The translations under genes and the position numbers were made by a program. 32,581 nucleotides of DNA, taken from assembly GCA_021795215.1 (NCBI GenBank), contig JAJYPS010000021.1, positions 1 through 32,581 on the forward strand, read 5' to 3'. This stretch comes from Actinomycetes bacterium. Its GTDB lineage: Bacteria; Actinomycetota; Acidimicrobiia; Acidimicrobiales; JAKAOS01. Under the pieces are notes generated by a model. The model did no database searches. It had not been told where the DNA came from and worked only from the letters and a program-made list of their open reading frames with translations. The first letter of the stretch is position 1. The number at the start of each line of letters is the position of its first letter. Positions 23,569 through 30,828 of the stretch are shown here, one piece after another.

Positions 23569-23576
23569 CCGGTACC
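23535..23576 (+). repeat. Third, diverged copy of the att right junction
   Basis: About 42 bases match 19174-19215, which run from the tRNA-Glu 3' end into the flank. The shared parts are TGGGGCTGCCA, then CGTGTTCGAA, CGCGCC and GTACC, with about six differences. Confidence 0.7.
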
Positions 23577-23851
23577 ATGGGGCGTCGAGCAACTCGGCTA
23601 CCAGCGGGCGGCGCTCCACGTCCACCAGATTGACCTCGATGTCGCAGGTGCCTACACCCGCGATCGGCCGGGATGTGCTCAGCGACCCGTGGATTGACGA
23701 CGTGCTAGCCAAGAGGTTGCGCAGTTGTAGCAGAGGCAGCGTCGCAGCGAAGGAACGGTAGCGCACCATCCTTGCGGGTGTTGGTGGCCCAGGCGGGGGC
23801 CGCCTTTGATGCGGGGCGGACGCTGGCGTGGAGGTCGAGTCGGCTCGACGC

Positions 23852-23857
23852 TAGGGT
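23852..23857 (+). promoter_or_regulatory. Predicted -10 box (TAGGGT) of sigR
   Basis: TAGGGT ends 6 nt before GTG 23864, which fits a leaderless transcript. I found no SigR-type GGAAT-N18-GTT site directly upstream. Confidence 0.4.
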
Positions 23858-23863
23858 GCAGGA

Positions 23864-24436
23864 GTGGCCGACCAGGAAACTTTTGCGGAACAAGCGATGG
23901 AGCACATGCCGTCGCTCTACTCGGCCGCACTTCGCATGACCCGCAACCCCTCCGACGCGGAGGACCTGGTGCAGGAGACCTACCTCAAGGCGTACCGAGC
24001 GTTCGGCGGCTACTCCCAAGGCACCAACCTCAAGGCGTGGCTGTACCGGATACTGACGAACACGTTCATCAACTCCTATCGTGCACGTCGCAGGAGGCCG
24101 GAGGAGTCCGACGTGGAGGACGTGGAGGATCTCTACATGTACCGCCGGCTGGGCGGTCTGGAGGGAGCGGCGGCGGGACGGAGCGCTGAGGAGGAGGTAC
24201 TGGAGAGGATCACCGACGATCAGGTGAAAGGCGCTCTCGAGTCGCTGCCGGAGCATTTCCGCCTGGCCGTGCTGCTCGCCGACGTCGAAGGGTTCTCCTA
24301 CAAAGAGATAGCGGAGATCATGGAGGTGCCGATCGGTACCGTCATGAGCCGTCTTCACCGGGGAAGAAGGGCGCTCGAAAAGGCGTTGTACGAGTACGGC
24401 CGGGAGCGTGGGCTAGCGAAGAGTCAGGACGGGTGA
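23864..24436 (+). CDS. sigR: ECF sigma factor of the SigR/SigH redox-stress type
   Basis: This 190-residue group-4 sigma factor has region 2 ([40 protein letters not shown]) at about 19-80 and region 4 ([40 protein letters not shown]) at about 127-175. These match SigR of Streptomyces and SigH of mycobacteria, which direct the thiol-oxidative stress regulon. The call is strengthened by the next gene, an RsrA-type anti-sigma factor whose GTG overlaps this stop. GTG 23864 is used because the family N-terminus fits and a -10 box lies six bases upstream. Confidence 0.9.
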   Translation: MADQETFAEQAMEHMPSLYSAALRMTRNPSDAEDLVQETYLKAYRAFGGYSQGTNLKAWLYRILTNTFINSYRARRRRPEESDVEDVEDLYMYRRLGGLEGAAAGRSAEEEVLERITDDQVKGALESLPEHFRLAVLLADVEGFSYKEIAEIMEVPIGTVMSRLHRGRRALEKALYEYGRERGLAKSQDG

Positions 24437-24687
24437 GCGTGGTCGCATCTCAGCATGACAACTGCCGGGAAGTGCTGCAGCGTCTGTACCACTACCTCGA
24501 TGGGGAGCTCACCGACGAGAGCCGGGCGGAGATCCAGCGCCATCTGGAGGACTGCAGTCCCTGTGTGGGGGCGTTCGGTTTCGAGAAGGATCTACGGCGG
24601 GTGATAGCGCAGCGATGCAGGGATGTGCCACCTCCCGACCTGAGGAGACGTATCGCGGAAGCGCTTTCCCGGGACCGCTCCGCCTGA
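24433..24687 (+). CDS. rsrA: Zinc-binding anti-sigma factor RsrA
   Basis: RsrA binds SigR in the reduced zinc form and lets go when its cysteines form a disulfide. The 84-residue protein has C11, then H37, C41 and C44 in RHLEDCSPC. These residue numbers are the same as the zinc and redox residues of Streptomyces coelicolor RsrA, and the ZAS motif HxxxCxxC is intact. The rest is helical ([20 protein letters not shown]). GTG 24433 overlaps the sigR stop as GTGA, ensuring balanced production. The mycothiol-linked control seen in Actinobacteria is expected but not shown here. Confidence 0.92.
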   Translation: MSVVASQHDNCREVLQRLYHYLDGELTDESRAEIQRHLEDCSPCVGAFGFEKDLRRVIAQRCRDVPPPDLRRRIAEALSRDRSA

Positions 24688-24886
24688 TTCGTTGCGGCTC
24701 CCGCCGTCGAGGGGCGCAATGGAGGCAGCTGAAGAGACCCTGCTCGGAAACCCTGGCCGACCGCCGGGCCTCCAAGAGTCTCCCGCTCTGCGAGAACTGC
24801 CGGTCTCGAAAACGCCGTCCGCCCGGAACCCCCGTCCTCGGAAAGAACTCGGTCATCGGATTTAGCCCGGTTCTCGGAAGAAACGT

Positions 24887-24912
24887 GGAATAGGGGCCGC
24901 GGTCATCGGGTT
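24887..24912 (+). promoter_or_regulatory. Exact SigR-type promoter (GGAAT-N18-GTT)
   Basis: GGAAT at 24887-24891 and GTT at 24910-24912 are separated by 18 bases, which is the SigR/SigH consensus. The expected transcription start falls at or just before ATG 24922. A similar GGTCATCGG-TTT sequence occurs at 24851-24863 and 24901-24913, suggesting a local duplication. Confidence 0.65.
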
Positions 24913-24921
24913 TTGTGCCCC

Positions 24922-25110
24922 ATGACTGAGCGCGCGGTGGGTGGGACACCGCTGACAGGGAACGATCGCCCGTCGCGATCTTTCGGAAGAGGTCGGGTAT
25001 GCCAGGAGCCGGACTGTGGCACACGGCTGTCGATGTACAACAACGGCAGGTTCTGCTACGTGCACGAGCCGATGGTGGTGCCGAGGACCCGAGGGAGGAA
25101 GATAGCCTGA
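24922..25110 (+). CDS. Small Cys/His-rich protein, predicted SigR regulon member
   Basis: This 62-residue protein has the core CQEPDCGTRLSMYNNGRFCY followed by VHEP, giving C-x4-C, then C and H spaced like a small zinc-binding knuckle. I have seen similar CxxxxCGTxLSxYN segments in unnamed actinobacterial proteins but cannot name a function. The tail is basic (PRTRGRKIA), compatible with nucleic-acid or ribosome binding. ATG 24922 lies 9 bp after the GTT of a SigR-type promoter and has no ribosome-binding site, so it is likely leaderless and induced by thiol stress. It directly follows sigR-rsrA. Confidence 0.7.
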   Translation: MTERAVGGTPLTGNDRPSRSFGRGRVCQEPDCGTRLSMYNNGRFCYVHEPMVVPRTRGRKIA

Positions 25111-25161
25111 TGCCTGCCTGACGAGCACTTCCACGGTAGGTGCCGGGCAGGCGGAGGCTGA

Positions 25162-26310
25162 GTGGCCGAGCCGATCTCGTGGGAGTGGGCCGAACGCATC
25201 GCTGTGCTGGTCGCCGGGAAGGAGCCGCTGGCAGCTTCGTATCATGCGGACGGCATGGCGTCCGAGTTCGCTGCCGCGACCGCCGAGGCGGAGCAGCTGG
25301 TCAGCGCCGAAACGGGGCTGGTGCCGTTGGAGGGCCCGGCGCGGGCGACGGTCACCGACAGAGAAGGTTGGATACGGGCCAACATCTCCTCCTTCCGTCG
25401 CCTGCTTGCACCACTCGGAGAAAAGTTGGCCCCCAAGCTTTCCGTCCCCGGGATGGGAGGCGCAGCCAGGGCAGTGACCGGTATGGAGTTGGGCACGCTG
25501 CTCGGGTGGATGTCGACGCGGGTGCTCGGCCAGTACGACCTGCTGATAACCGAGGAAGTTCAGCCAGAGCAGCAGGACATGGTGTACTTCGTCGGTCCGA
25601 ACATCCTGTCGTTGGAACGGCGGTACGGGTTCCCGCCGGCGGAGTTCCGGTTGTGGATAGCGCTGCACGAAGTTACACACAGGGCGCAGTTCACGGGTAT
25701 CCCGTGGATGAGGCAGCACTTCGTGTCGCTCGTCGGTTCGGCGGTGGCTTCCCTGGACCCGAGTCCCAAAGTTCTACTGGAGCGACTGGGGCACGCCGCG
25801 AACGAGGTTCGACAGGGGAGGAACCCGCTGCAGGACGGAGGGCTGGCCGGAGCTATGGCTTCGCCGGCGCAGCGGGACGTGCTCGAACGGATCCAGGGAC
25901 TGATGAGCCTTCTGGAGGGGCACGGGGACGTGACGATGGACCGGGCGGGTGCCGATCGGGTGCCGAGCGCGGCCCGCTTCTCGCAGGTGCTGAGAGACCG
26001 GCGCAAGAGTGCGGGTGCAGCTGCTCGCCTTTTCCAGCAGCTGATAGGGCTCGAGGCGAAGCTGCGCCAGTACCAGCAGGGCGAGGAGTTCATCGCAGCC
26101 GTGGAGGAGCACGGGGGTCCGGATCTGCTGGCGGTGGCGTGGCGGGGCCCGCAGTGGCTGCCGTCGGTGGCCGAGATTCGAGATCCGGCACGGTGGATCG
26201 GACGGGTTGAGCACGACCCGCCCGCCGACGAGAATTGGCCTGTCGCCGAAGTTGCTCCCCCGTCGGACAGTTCAGGCACTTCAGGCGGATCGGCGAGCGC
26301 GGCCGGATGA
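25162..26310 (+). CDS. DUF2342 zinc metalloprotease-like, F420-associated protein
   Basis: This 382-residue protein belongs to the DUF2342 family, annotated as zinc-dependent metalloprotease or coenzyme F420 biosynthesis-associated protein. It has MGGAARAVTGMELGTLLGWM then STRVLGQYDLLI, and the metal motif HEVTH at 169-173 within LWIALHEVTHRAQF. The glutamate and both histidines are present; the substrate is unknown. GTG 25162 has GGAGG six bases upstream. The stop overlaps the tilS ATG as ATGA, and this DUF2342-tilS order is common in Actinobacteria. The C-terminus is a Ser/Gly-rich tail. Confidence 0.88.
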   Translation: MAEPISWEWAERIAVLVAGKEPLAASYHADGMASEFAAATAEAEQLVSAETGLVPLEGPARATVTDREGWIRANISSFRRLLAPLGEKLAPKLSVPGMGGAARAVTGMELGTLLGWMSTRVLGQYDLLITEEVQPEQQDMVYFVGPNILSLERRYGFPPAEFRLWIALHEVTHRAQFTGIPWMRQHFVSLVGSAVASLDPSPKVLLERLGHAANEVRQGRNPLQDGGLAGAMASPAQRDVLERIQGLMSLLEGHGDVTMDRAGADRVPSAARFSQVLRDRRKSAGAAARLFQQLIGLEAKLRQYQQGEEFIAAVEEHGGPDLLAVAWRGPQWLPSVAEIRDPARWIGRVEHDPPADENWPVAEVAPPSDSSGTSGGSASAAG

Positions 26311-27263
26311 GTGGCGGCGCCGCTGCAGCGGCGCTGCGAGCGGCGCTGGAGAGCCGCTGTCGCTTCCCGGACAGCGAGCGTCCGATGGACGTTGCCGTCT
26401 CCGGCGGAGCCGATTCGTTGGCGCTGCTCCTGCTGTCGACCCTCTCCGGCCGAGCCGTTACGGCCTGGCATGTGGACCACGGCCTGAGGCCCGGCGGGAA
26501 CGAGGAAGCTGAGGTGGTTCGGGCAGCCGCCGAGCGGTTCGATGCGGCCTTCAGGTCTGTCGAGGTCCGAGTGGAACCAGGTCCCAATCTCGAAGCCCGG
26601 GCCAGGGCAGCTCGCTTTCGAGCGCTGCCCGGTGACATCGCCACCGGGCACACGGCCGACGACCAGGCGGAGACAGTGCTTATAAACCTCATGCGAGGCG
26701 CCTCGACATCCGGTATGGCGGGCATGCGAGCCGGCCATCGCCACCCGATGCTGGACCTGCGCCGGAGCGAGACGCATCAGCTCTGTGCGGCGTTCGGTCT
26801 GGAGGCGATCGAAGATCCGACCAATCTCGATCTCGGATTTCAGCGCAATCTGGTCCGGAGACACCTACTTCCGCTGCTGTGCCAAGTGGCTGGGCGTGAC
26901 TTGGTGCCGGTGATCGTGCGCCAAGCCAAGCTGGCCGCCGACGAGAGCGATTTCATGGACGGGCTGGCGAGACGGCTCGACTGCGCCGACGCCTCCGGGC
27001 TGGCCAGGTCCGACCTGGCTGTTGCTCGCCGGGCGGTCCGGCTGTGGCTCGCCACCGTGGACGGCCACCCGCCGTCCTCGGCCGACGTCGAGCGGGTGCT
27101 GGCAGTCGCCCGCATGGAAGCGCGGGCGACCCAGGTTGAAGGAGGCAGGACGGTCACCAGGTCGAAAGGACGATTGACAGTCGAGGGCCGGCATGGAGAG
27201 AGCCCAGCCACAGGAGTAACTGCGCTCCGTGCGAACCGACGCTCGGAGCGAACGGAGATTTGA
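26307..27263 (+). CDS. tilS: tRNA(Ile)-lysidine synthase
   Basis: TilS attaches lysine to the wobble cytidine of tRNA-Ile(CAU) so that it reads AUA as isoleucine. The 318-residue protein has the ATP-binding PP-loop in VAVSGGADSLALLLL, then WHVDHGLRPGG, TGHTADDQAETVLINLMRGA, and DPTNLDLGFQRNLVRRHLLP. The length is that of the short actinobacterial form. ATG 26307 overlaps the metalloprotease stop. In many Actinobacteria hpt and ftsH follow tilS; here an insertion-sequence remnant and accessory genes follow instead. Confidence 0.93.
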   Translation: MSGGAAAAALRAALESRCRFPDSERPMDVAVSGGADSLALLLLSTLSGRAVTAWHVDHGLRPGGNEEAEVVRAAAERFDAAFRSVEVRVEPGPNLEARARAARFRALPGDIATGHTADDQAETVLINLMRGASTSGMAGMRAGHRHPMLDLRRSETHQLCAAFGLEAIEDPTNLDLGFQRNLVRRHLLPLLCQVAGRDLVPVIVRQAKLAADESDFMDGLARRLDCADASGLARSDLAVARRAVRLWLATVDGHPPSSADVERVLAVARMEARATQVEGGRTVTRSKGRLTVEGRHGESPATGVTALRANRRSERTEI

Positions 27264-27409
27264 AAGAGCATCAGAAAAAGGATCAGAAGAGGATCAATCG
27301 TCGGCGCCGCGGTGTCGATCGGCGAACCCTGGCGCTCCCAAGTCCTTGATCTGCTCGACCACCTCGTCGACAGCAGGAGATACCTCCGCTGCCAGGTCAG
27401 GTATCGCGA
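27264..27409. other. Junction between tilS and the IS remnant
   Basis: The first part is purine-rich with repeated GGATCA. On the minus strand an open frame reads LAIPDLAAEVSPAVDEVVEQ and stops near 27300; it may be a fragment of another gene. Nothing else is recognised. Confidence 0.3.
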
Positions 27410-27776
27410 GATAACTATCCGCGCGTCGCAGCCCTGGCCGCCGAGACCGGCTTGGCGATCACCGTCTGCCACTATCCGCCGGGCACCTCGAAATGGAACA
27501 AGGTGGAGCACCGGATGTTCAGCTTCATCACCAAGAACTGGCGGGGAAGGCCGCTCACCTCCTACCGAGTCATAGTGGAGCTCGTCGCCGCCACGACCAC
27601 CGAGACAGGTCTACGGATCCTCGCCGAGTGGGACCAGAGCTACTACCCAACCGGCGTCCCAAGTCACCGACGCCGAACTGGCCGGCTTGCCCCTCACCGG
27701 CCACGATTGGCACCCCGAGTGGAACCCTGAGTGGAACTACGACCTCGCCCCCCGCCCGGCAACTACGCCGGACTAA
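27410..27776 (+). pseudogene. ISAzo13-type transposase, C-terminal remnant with frameshift
   Basis: The frame reads DNYPRVAALAAETGLAITVC then HYPPGTSKWNKVEHRMFSFI and TKNWRGRPLTSYRVIVELVA, close to the end of ISAzo13-family transposases. After PTGV an extra C near 27658 shifts the frame, and the ending VTDAELAGLPLTGHDWHPEW with NYDLAP continues in another frame to TAA at 27774-27776. The N-terminal two thirds are missing, so the element is dead. No terminal repeats are visible. Confidence 0.8.
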
Positions 27777-27944
27777 TCGTCTCGCGGCCCCTTGGAGCGT
27801 TGCGAACTGGAAGTAGCGCTCTTCGTCCCAACCGAGGGTCTCCCGAGCACGAGCATTGCCTATGGTGCTGCCGTCTTCCGGAACCACAGCAAGTAGGGCT
27901 GCCTGGTCCTTGGTAAGTCCTGCGTCATCTGACATGCCGTTCAT
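27777..27944 (-). pseudogene. Truncated ORF, winged-helix-like N-terminal fragment
   Basis: From ATG 27944 (or 27935) the reading is LTKDQAALLAVVPEDGSTIG then NARARETLGWDEERYF, which resembles the N-terminal winged-helix segment of some larger actinobacterial DNA-modifying or regulatory proteins. The similarity ends at about 27806, close to the end of the transposase remnant, and continues only as an open shadow frame. The full gene was probably cut by the insertion. Confidence 0.45.
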
Positions 27945-28254
27945 CTTCTCGCATCATCCCACTCCGTCGTGGCCACCGTTGAAATATGACGACCGAATCG
28001 AACCGCTCCCACGTCGTCCGTTGCGTCAGGGCCGCCTCTCTCCCTACCTTGGACTACCTTGGAGGCATGCCGTCCCTCGATCCCCGCAGGGACAAGCCCC
28101 CTCTGGCAGGGAGCAGGTGGCGCTCGTCCAGATGGGTCTCGGCGGGGACTGATCTTGACCCACGACCCGGCCAATGTCGAACGCCTCGCCGCCGACTTGC
28201 CCAGCCGCATCACCACGTCCGTCCTGGCCTATCTGACCCGATGAGAGGTGCGCT
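27945..28254. other. Stretch without an intact gene; short protein-like fragment at its end
   Basis: In the plus frame ending with TGA at 28242-28244, the last 30 codons read LILTHDPANVERLAADLPSR and then ITTSVLAYLTR, which resembles the end of a PIN-type toxin. No start or catalytic residues are visible, so it is at most a remnant. Confidence 0.3.
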
Positions 28255-28794
28255 ATGCCCAGCACGCTCGAGCAAACGATCCCCGTCTATCACTTCCACG
28301 AGCGACACAGCCGCTGGATCGACACCTCGCCCGCAAAGGCGTGGGAGGCGCTGAACACGCTCACGCTCGAGCAGCCGACCGTTGCCCGACCATTGGTGGC
28401 GATCCGCCACCTGGGGAGGACCACGTCGCCGGCGAAGCCTCTGCTCAGTGACGGGCCACTTCAGATGCTCGAGATGGACGCGCCAACGTACGCCGTAGGC
28501 GGCGCCATCGCTCGCCCGTGGCAGCGCCGGCCAGATCGCCGGGACATCTCAACCGTGAGCGAGTTCGCTCGTTTCGACGAGCCGGGCTGGACCAAGTACC
28601 TGGCAGACTTCAGGATCGAATCCCGCGACGGCGGAGTACAGCTGATCACCGAGACGAGGGGGTACTCCACCGACGACTGGGCCCGCCGCCGCTTCACCCT
28701 GTACTGGACCCTCATCCGGCCGGCCAGCGGCCTGATCCGCCGTGACATGCTCGCCACGATCGAGCGCCGCGCCACCCGGTCCCCAGTCGGTTGA
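28255..28794 (+). CDS. START/SRPBCC-like hypothetical protein
   Basis: This 179-residue protein has HFHERHSRWIDTSPAKAWEA near the start, then PTVARPLVAIRHLG, GGAIARPWQRRPDR and SEFARFDEPGWTKYLADFRI, and ends with a long helix (IRRDMLATIERRATRS). This is the layout of helix-grip proteins related to polyketide cyclase. The ligand is unknown. ATG 28255 has GAGAGGTG upstream. It sits in a region of broken genes but is itself intact. Confidence 0.7.
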   Translation: MPSTLEQTIPVYHFHERHSRWIDTSPAKAWEALNTLTLEQPTVARPLVAIRHLGRTTSPAKPLLSDGPLQMLEMDAPTYAVGGAIARPWQRRPDRRDISTVSEFARFDEPGWTKYLADFRIESRDGGVQLITETRGYSTDDWARRRFTLYWTLIRPASGLIRRDMLATIERRATRSPVG

Positions 28795-28830
28795 CCATCG
28801 TCCTGGAGGTGCTTCCTCCACCAGTCGAGA

Positions 28831-28836
28831 GATAAT
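28831..28836 (+). promoter_or_regulatory. Predicted -10 box (GATAAT) of the DUF1330 gene
   Basis: GATAAT ends 7 nt before ATG 28844; no ribosome-binding site lies between. Confidence 0.4.
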
Positions 28837-28843
28837 CGATCGC

Positions 28844-29152
28844 ATGACCGCGTACGTGATCTCCGAAGTCGAGGTGCTCGATGAGGACCAGGGTCGGCGG
28901 TACCGGGAGCTGGCCGCCGACTCCATCGCACGGCACGGCGGTCAGCACATCGTCCGAGGGGCGGAGCCGGACGTGGTGGAAGGGGCCTGGCCGAAGGGCC
29001 AGCGGGTCGTCGTGGTGGAGTTCCCCGACATCGACCGGCTGCGGTCCTGGTAGGCCTCCGACGATTATGCCGACGCTCTCGCAGTCCGGAAGACGGCCCT
29101 CACCCGGCGGCTGCTCTTCGTTGAGGGCGTAACTGCGCAACGGGATCCGTGA
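28844..29152 (+). pseudogene. DUF1330 protein with an in-frame TAG
   Basis: The frame MTAYVISEVEVLDEDQGRRY, VVEFPDIDRLRSW is followed by TAG at 29051-29053 and continues without shift as ASDDYADALAVRKTALTRRL and LFVEGV to TGA 29150-29152. DUF1330 proteins (ferredoxin-like fold, about 95-100 residues) usually have Tyr or a similar residue at the place of the stop, so a single TAC/TAT to TAG change explains the break. The full frame would give 102 residues. The N-terminal 69-residue product lacks the last helix and strand. Confidence 0.75.
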
Positions 29153-29206
29153 CCGGGCCGTGCGCTGGATCCGTGGGCGTCACGGAAGTCTCGCGTCTCA
29201 ATCGGT

Positions 29207-29581
29207 CTACTCTGGGAGACCCTCGCCGGCAGCAGCCAGATCCGAAAGGCCGCTCGCGGCTTCTCGGTAGACGGCGTGACAGCCTCGTGGGCCGACGGAG
29301 ATGACCTCGACCGCGTCGGGTTGATCCTCGCTTGGGCGGAGCCGGTAGACCACGCGGTGGCGCTCAGGTCGTTGGCCAGGAACGTCGAAGCGGAGTCTGC
29401 GGCAACCTTCCAGGTCACCGCTCACCCACCTGGCTCCGAGCGCCTTGCCTGTCCGGCGCCTGCTGGCCAGGTCGCTGATCGCTTGGAAGGCAGCATCGAC
29501 GAGCGCCCCGTCTATTTGTGCCAGGCTCCGCAGGTCATCGAGCACTTGAGGAAAGAGGCTGCGATGCCAGGTCGCCGGCAC
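29207..29581 (-). CDS. RelE/ParE-like toxin without visible antitoxin
   Basis: The 124-residue protein reads VLDDLRSLAQIDGALVDAAF at the helical start and GKALGARWVSGDLEGCRRLR then RHRVVYRLRPSEDQPDAVEV and GPRGCHAVYREAA in the sheet, which is the RelE/ParE layout with basic residues on the last strands. Such toxins cut mRNA on the ribosome or poison gyrase. The start is GTG 29581. The region upstream is occupied by a recombinase remnant on the other strand and downstream by the DUF1330 remnant, so the partner antitoxin is missing or located elsewhere. Confidence 0.7.
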   Translation of the reverse strand: MPATWHRSLFPQVLDDLRSLAQIDGALVDAAFQAISDLASRRRTGKALGARWVSGDLEGCRRLRFDVPGQRPERHRVVYRLRPSEDQPDAVEVISVGPRGCHAVYREAASGLSDLAAAGEGLPE

Positions 29582-29588
29582 CGGTTAG

Positions 29589-29834
29589 CAGCGCGAGGGC
29601 ATCGAGCTGGCCAAGGCGCGTGGCGCCTGCCGGGGGCGCAAGAGGTCGCTGAGCGACGACCAGGTGGCCGAGCTGCGCCGGCGGGTCGAAGACGGCGTGC
29701 CGAAGGCGGCGCTCGCTCGCGAGCTCGGCGTCAGCCGGGAGACCCTCTACCGGGCCCTGCGTGCCGCCTCGGGAAGCGCCGGCGCCGGGCAGGGTCCGAG
29801 CGGCGCCAACCGCCCGGCGGAGGTGTCCGTATAA
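29589..29834 (+). pseudogene. Serine recombinase (resolvase) C-terminal remnant
   Basis: After an in-frame TAG at 29586-29588 the frame reads QREGIELAKARGACRGRKRS then SDDQVAELRRRVEDGVPKAA and ARELGVSRETLYRALRAA, ending at TAA 29832-29834. This is the end of a resolvase/invertase: the E-helix exit and the Hin-type helix-turn-helix. The catalytic N-terminal domain with the active serine is missing. It is followed by repeated CTTGCGAGAAT sequences that might belong to its target site. Confidence 0.75.
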
Positions 29835-29840
29835 GGCACC

Positions 29841-29939
29841 CTTGCGAGAATCCAAACCGGGCGGGTCTTGCGGGACACCCTCTCCTGGGCATCCCCTCTG
29901 ACCAGGGGCGTTCCCGTAAGGGGTTCGGCTTGCGAGAAT
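29841..29939 (+). repeat. Direct repeats CTTGCGAGAAT behind the recombinase remnant
   Basis: CTTGCGAGAAT occurs at 29841-29851 and 29929-29939, with a related CTTGCGGGAC at 29867-29876. They could be parts of a res-like site or insertion ends. Confidence 0.5.
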
Positions 29940-30015
29940 GGGCTACGGGGTCGGCCTGGTGTTTCTGCTGCAGGGGGCCGCTGTGTTCGCCAGCCGGGTT
30001 GCCGGGGTCAAGCCG

Positions 30016-30363
30016 TCATGTCTTGCGCGGCAGGGACCGTGCGTAGGTGACGCCTCGGTCAACCCACCTCGCCAAGTCGCGCTCGCTGCAGAGCCCCTCG
30101 GGTGCCACACGCACCCATCCCCGCATGGGCCGCCCGCGCATCTCGACACTACGGACACCAAGAGATGCGGTAAGGGCTTCTGCCTCTGCTGGGTCGACCC
30201 GGACCATGATCCCGCCCTTGGCGCCGGCGCCGACGGCCATGTTCCCGCCGACCAGGAACGCGAGCCCGCCGAACATTCGCTTTTCCACGAGGTCCGCCTC
30301 GGGGCCGATCAGCTCACGTATGCGATCGGCGAGAGCCTCGTCGTAGGGCACCCGGGCGCTCAC
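30016..30363 (-). CDS. TfoX/Sxy N-terminal-domain protein
   Basis: This 115-residue protein fits the TfoX N-terminal domain family: YDEALADRIRELIGPEADLV, EKRMFGGLAFLVGGNMAVGA, IMVRVDPAEAEAL, MRGRPMRGWVRVAPEGL. In gamma-proteobacteria the full-length protein controls competence; single-domain actinobacterial members have no known role. The GTG start at 30363 overlaps the stop of the SnoaL-like gene (GTGA), so they form an operon. Confidence 0.88.
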   Translation of the reverse strand: MSARVPYDEALADRIRELIGPEADLVEKRMFGGLAFLVGGNMAVGAGAKGGIMVRVDPAEAEALTASLGVRSVEMRGRPMRGWVRVAPEGLCSERDLARWVDRGVTYARSLPRKT

Positions 30364-30728
30364 CGCCCGCCGCGGGCTCGGTACTCGGCGGCGTCGTAGA
30401 GCAGCCTGAGGGTCTGGATCCTGGCGTCGGCGACGTGGAAGAACTCGGCGAAGCGCACCGTCCCGCCGGGCATCTCGGCGTCGTAGAGCGCGGCCGCCTC
30501 GTCGCCCGCTCGCACCTGGTGGACTATGGTGAGGCCCCGCATCGTCTCGGCGAACCCGGATACACCCTTGACGAAGCGTTCCGCGCCGACGACGCTGCCG
30601 GCGATCGGGCCCTCGAAGACGAGGTCGGGGGCCAGGATGGCCCGGAGGCGTTCTGCGTCGAAGGACGCCATGCCGTCTTTCAAGGTTTCGTAGTAGGTGT
30701 GCACGAGCTGCTCGGTCGTGTCGGTCAT
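30360..30728 (-). CDS. SnoaL-like (NTF2-fold) protein
   Basis: This 122-residue protein begins MTDTTEQLVHTYYETLKDGM and has the NTF2-like cone fold pattern ILAPDLVFEGPIAGSVVGAE, RFVKGVSGFAETMRGL and EFFHVADARIQTLRLLYDAA. The function may be ligand binding, isomerisation or regulation. ATG 30728 has a strong ribosome-binding site (AGGAGG). It is divergent from an ECF sigma factor that carries a similar fold at its C-terminus, which suggests a regulatory link. Confidence 0.85.
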   Translation of the reverse strand: MTDTTEQLVHTYYETLKDGMASFDAERLRAILAPDLVFEGPIAGSVVGAERFVKGVSGFAETMRGLTIVHQVRAGDEAAALYDAEMPGGTVRFAEFFHVADARIQTLRLLYDAAEYRARGGR

Positions 30729-30828
30729 CGTTGTCCTCCTGGGTTGGTGGTCGCTCCCGAGTTGAGACACCGCCCGAGCGGCCAACGGAACGGTCGGGCG
30801 CCGCCGGGCCGCTTGGCAAGATGCACGG

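Larger units (their letters stand above)
23070..23863. other. Degraded stretch with att-like junction and small unassigned ORFs
   Basis: No intact gene is recognised. A minus-strand ORF at 23130-23309 (MVQLYSVAALSEPRVDVEGL, LRDPYRRLTALNYTLAPG) looks partly protein-like and may be the end of a larger lost gene. A second minus-strand fragment near 23580-23680 reads CDIEVNLVDVERRPLVAELL. The att-like repeat at 23535-23576 and the inverted repeat around it lie in the middle. Confidence 0.35.

Noticed and set aside
23752-23782. SigR-type autoregulatory promoter before sigR (GGAAC ... GTT)
   Set aside because: The spacing is 23 bases, too long for the 18-19 base consensus. Only the site at 24887-24912 fits.
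24615-24893. A 92-codon plus-strand ORF between rsrA and the small Cys/His protein
   Set aside because: It begins inside rsrA in another frame and is Arg/Pro/Ser-rich without recognisable features; the region is better explained as promoter-bearing intergenic DNA.
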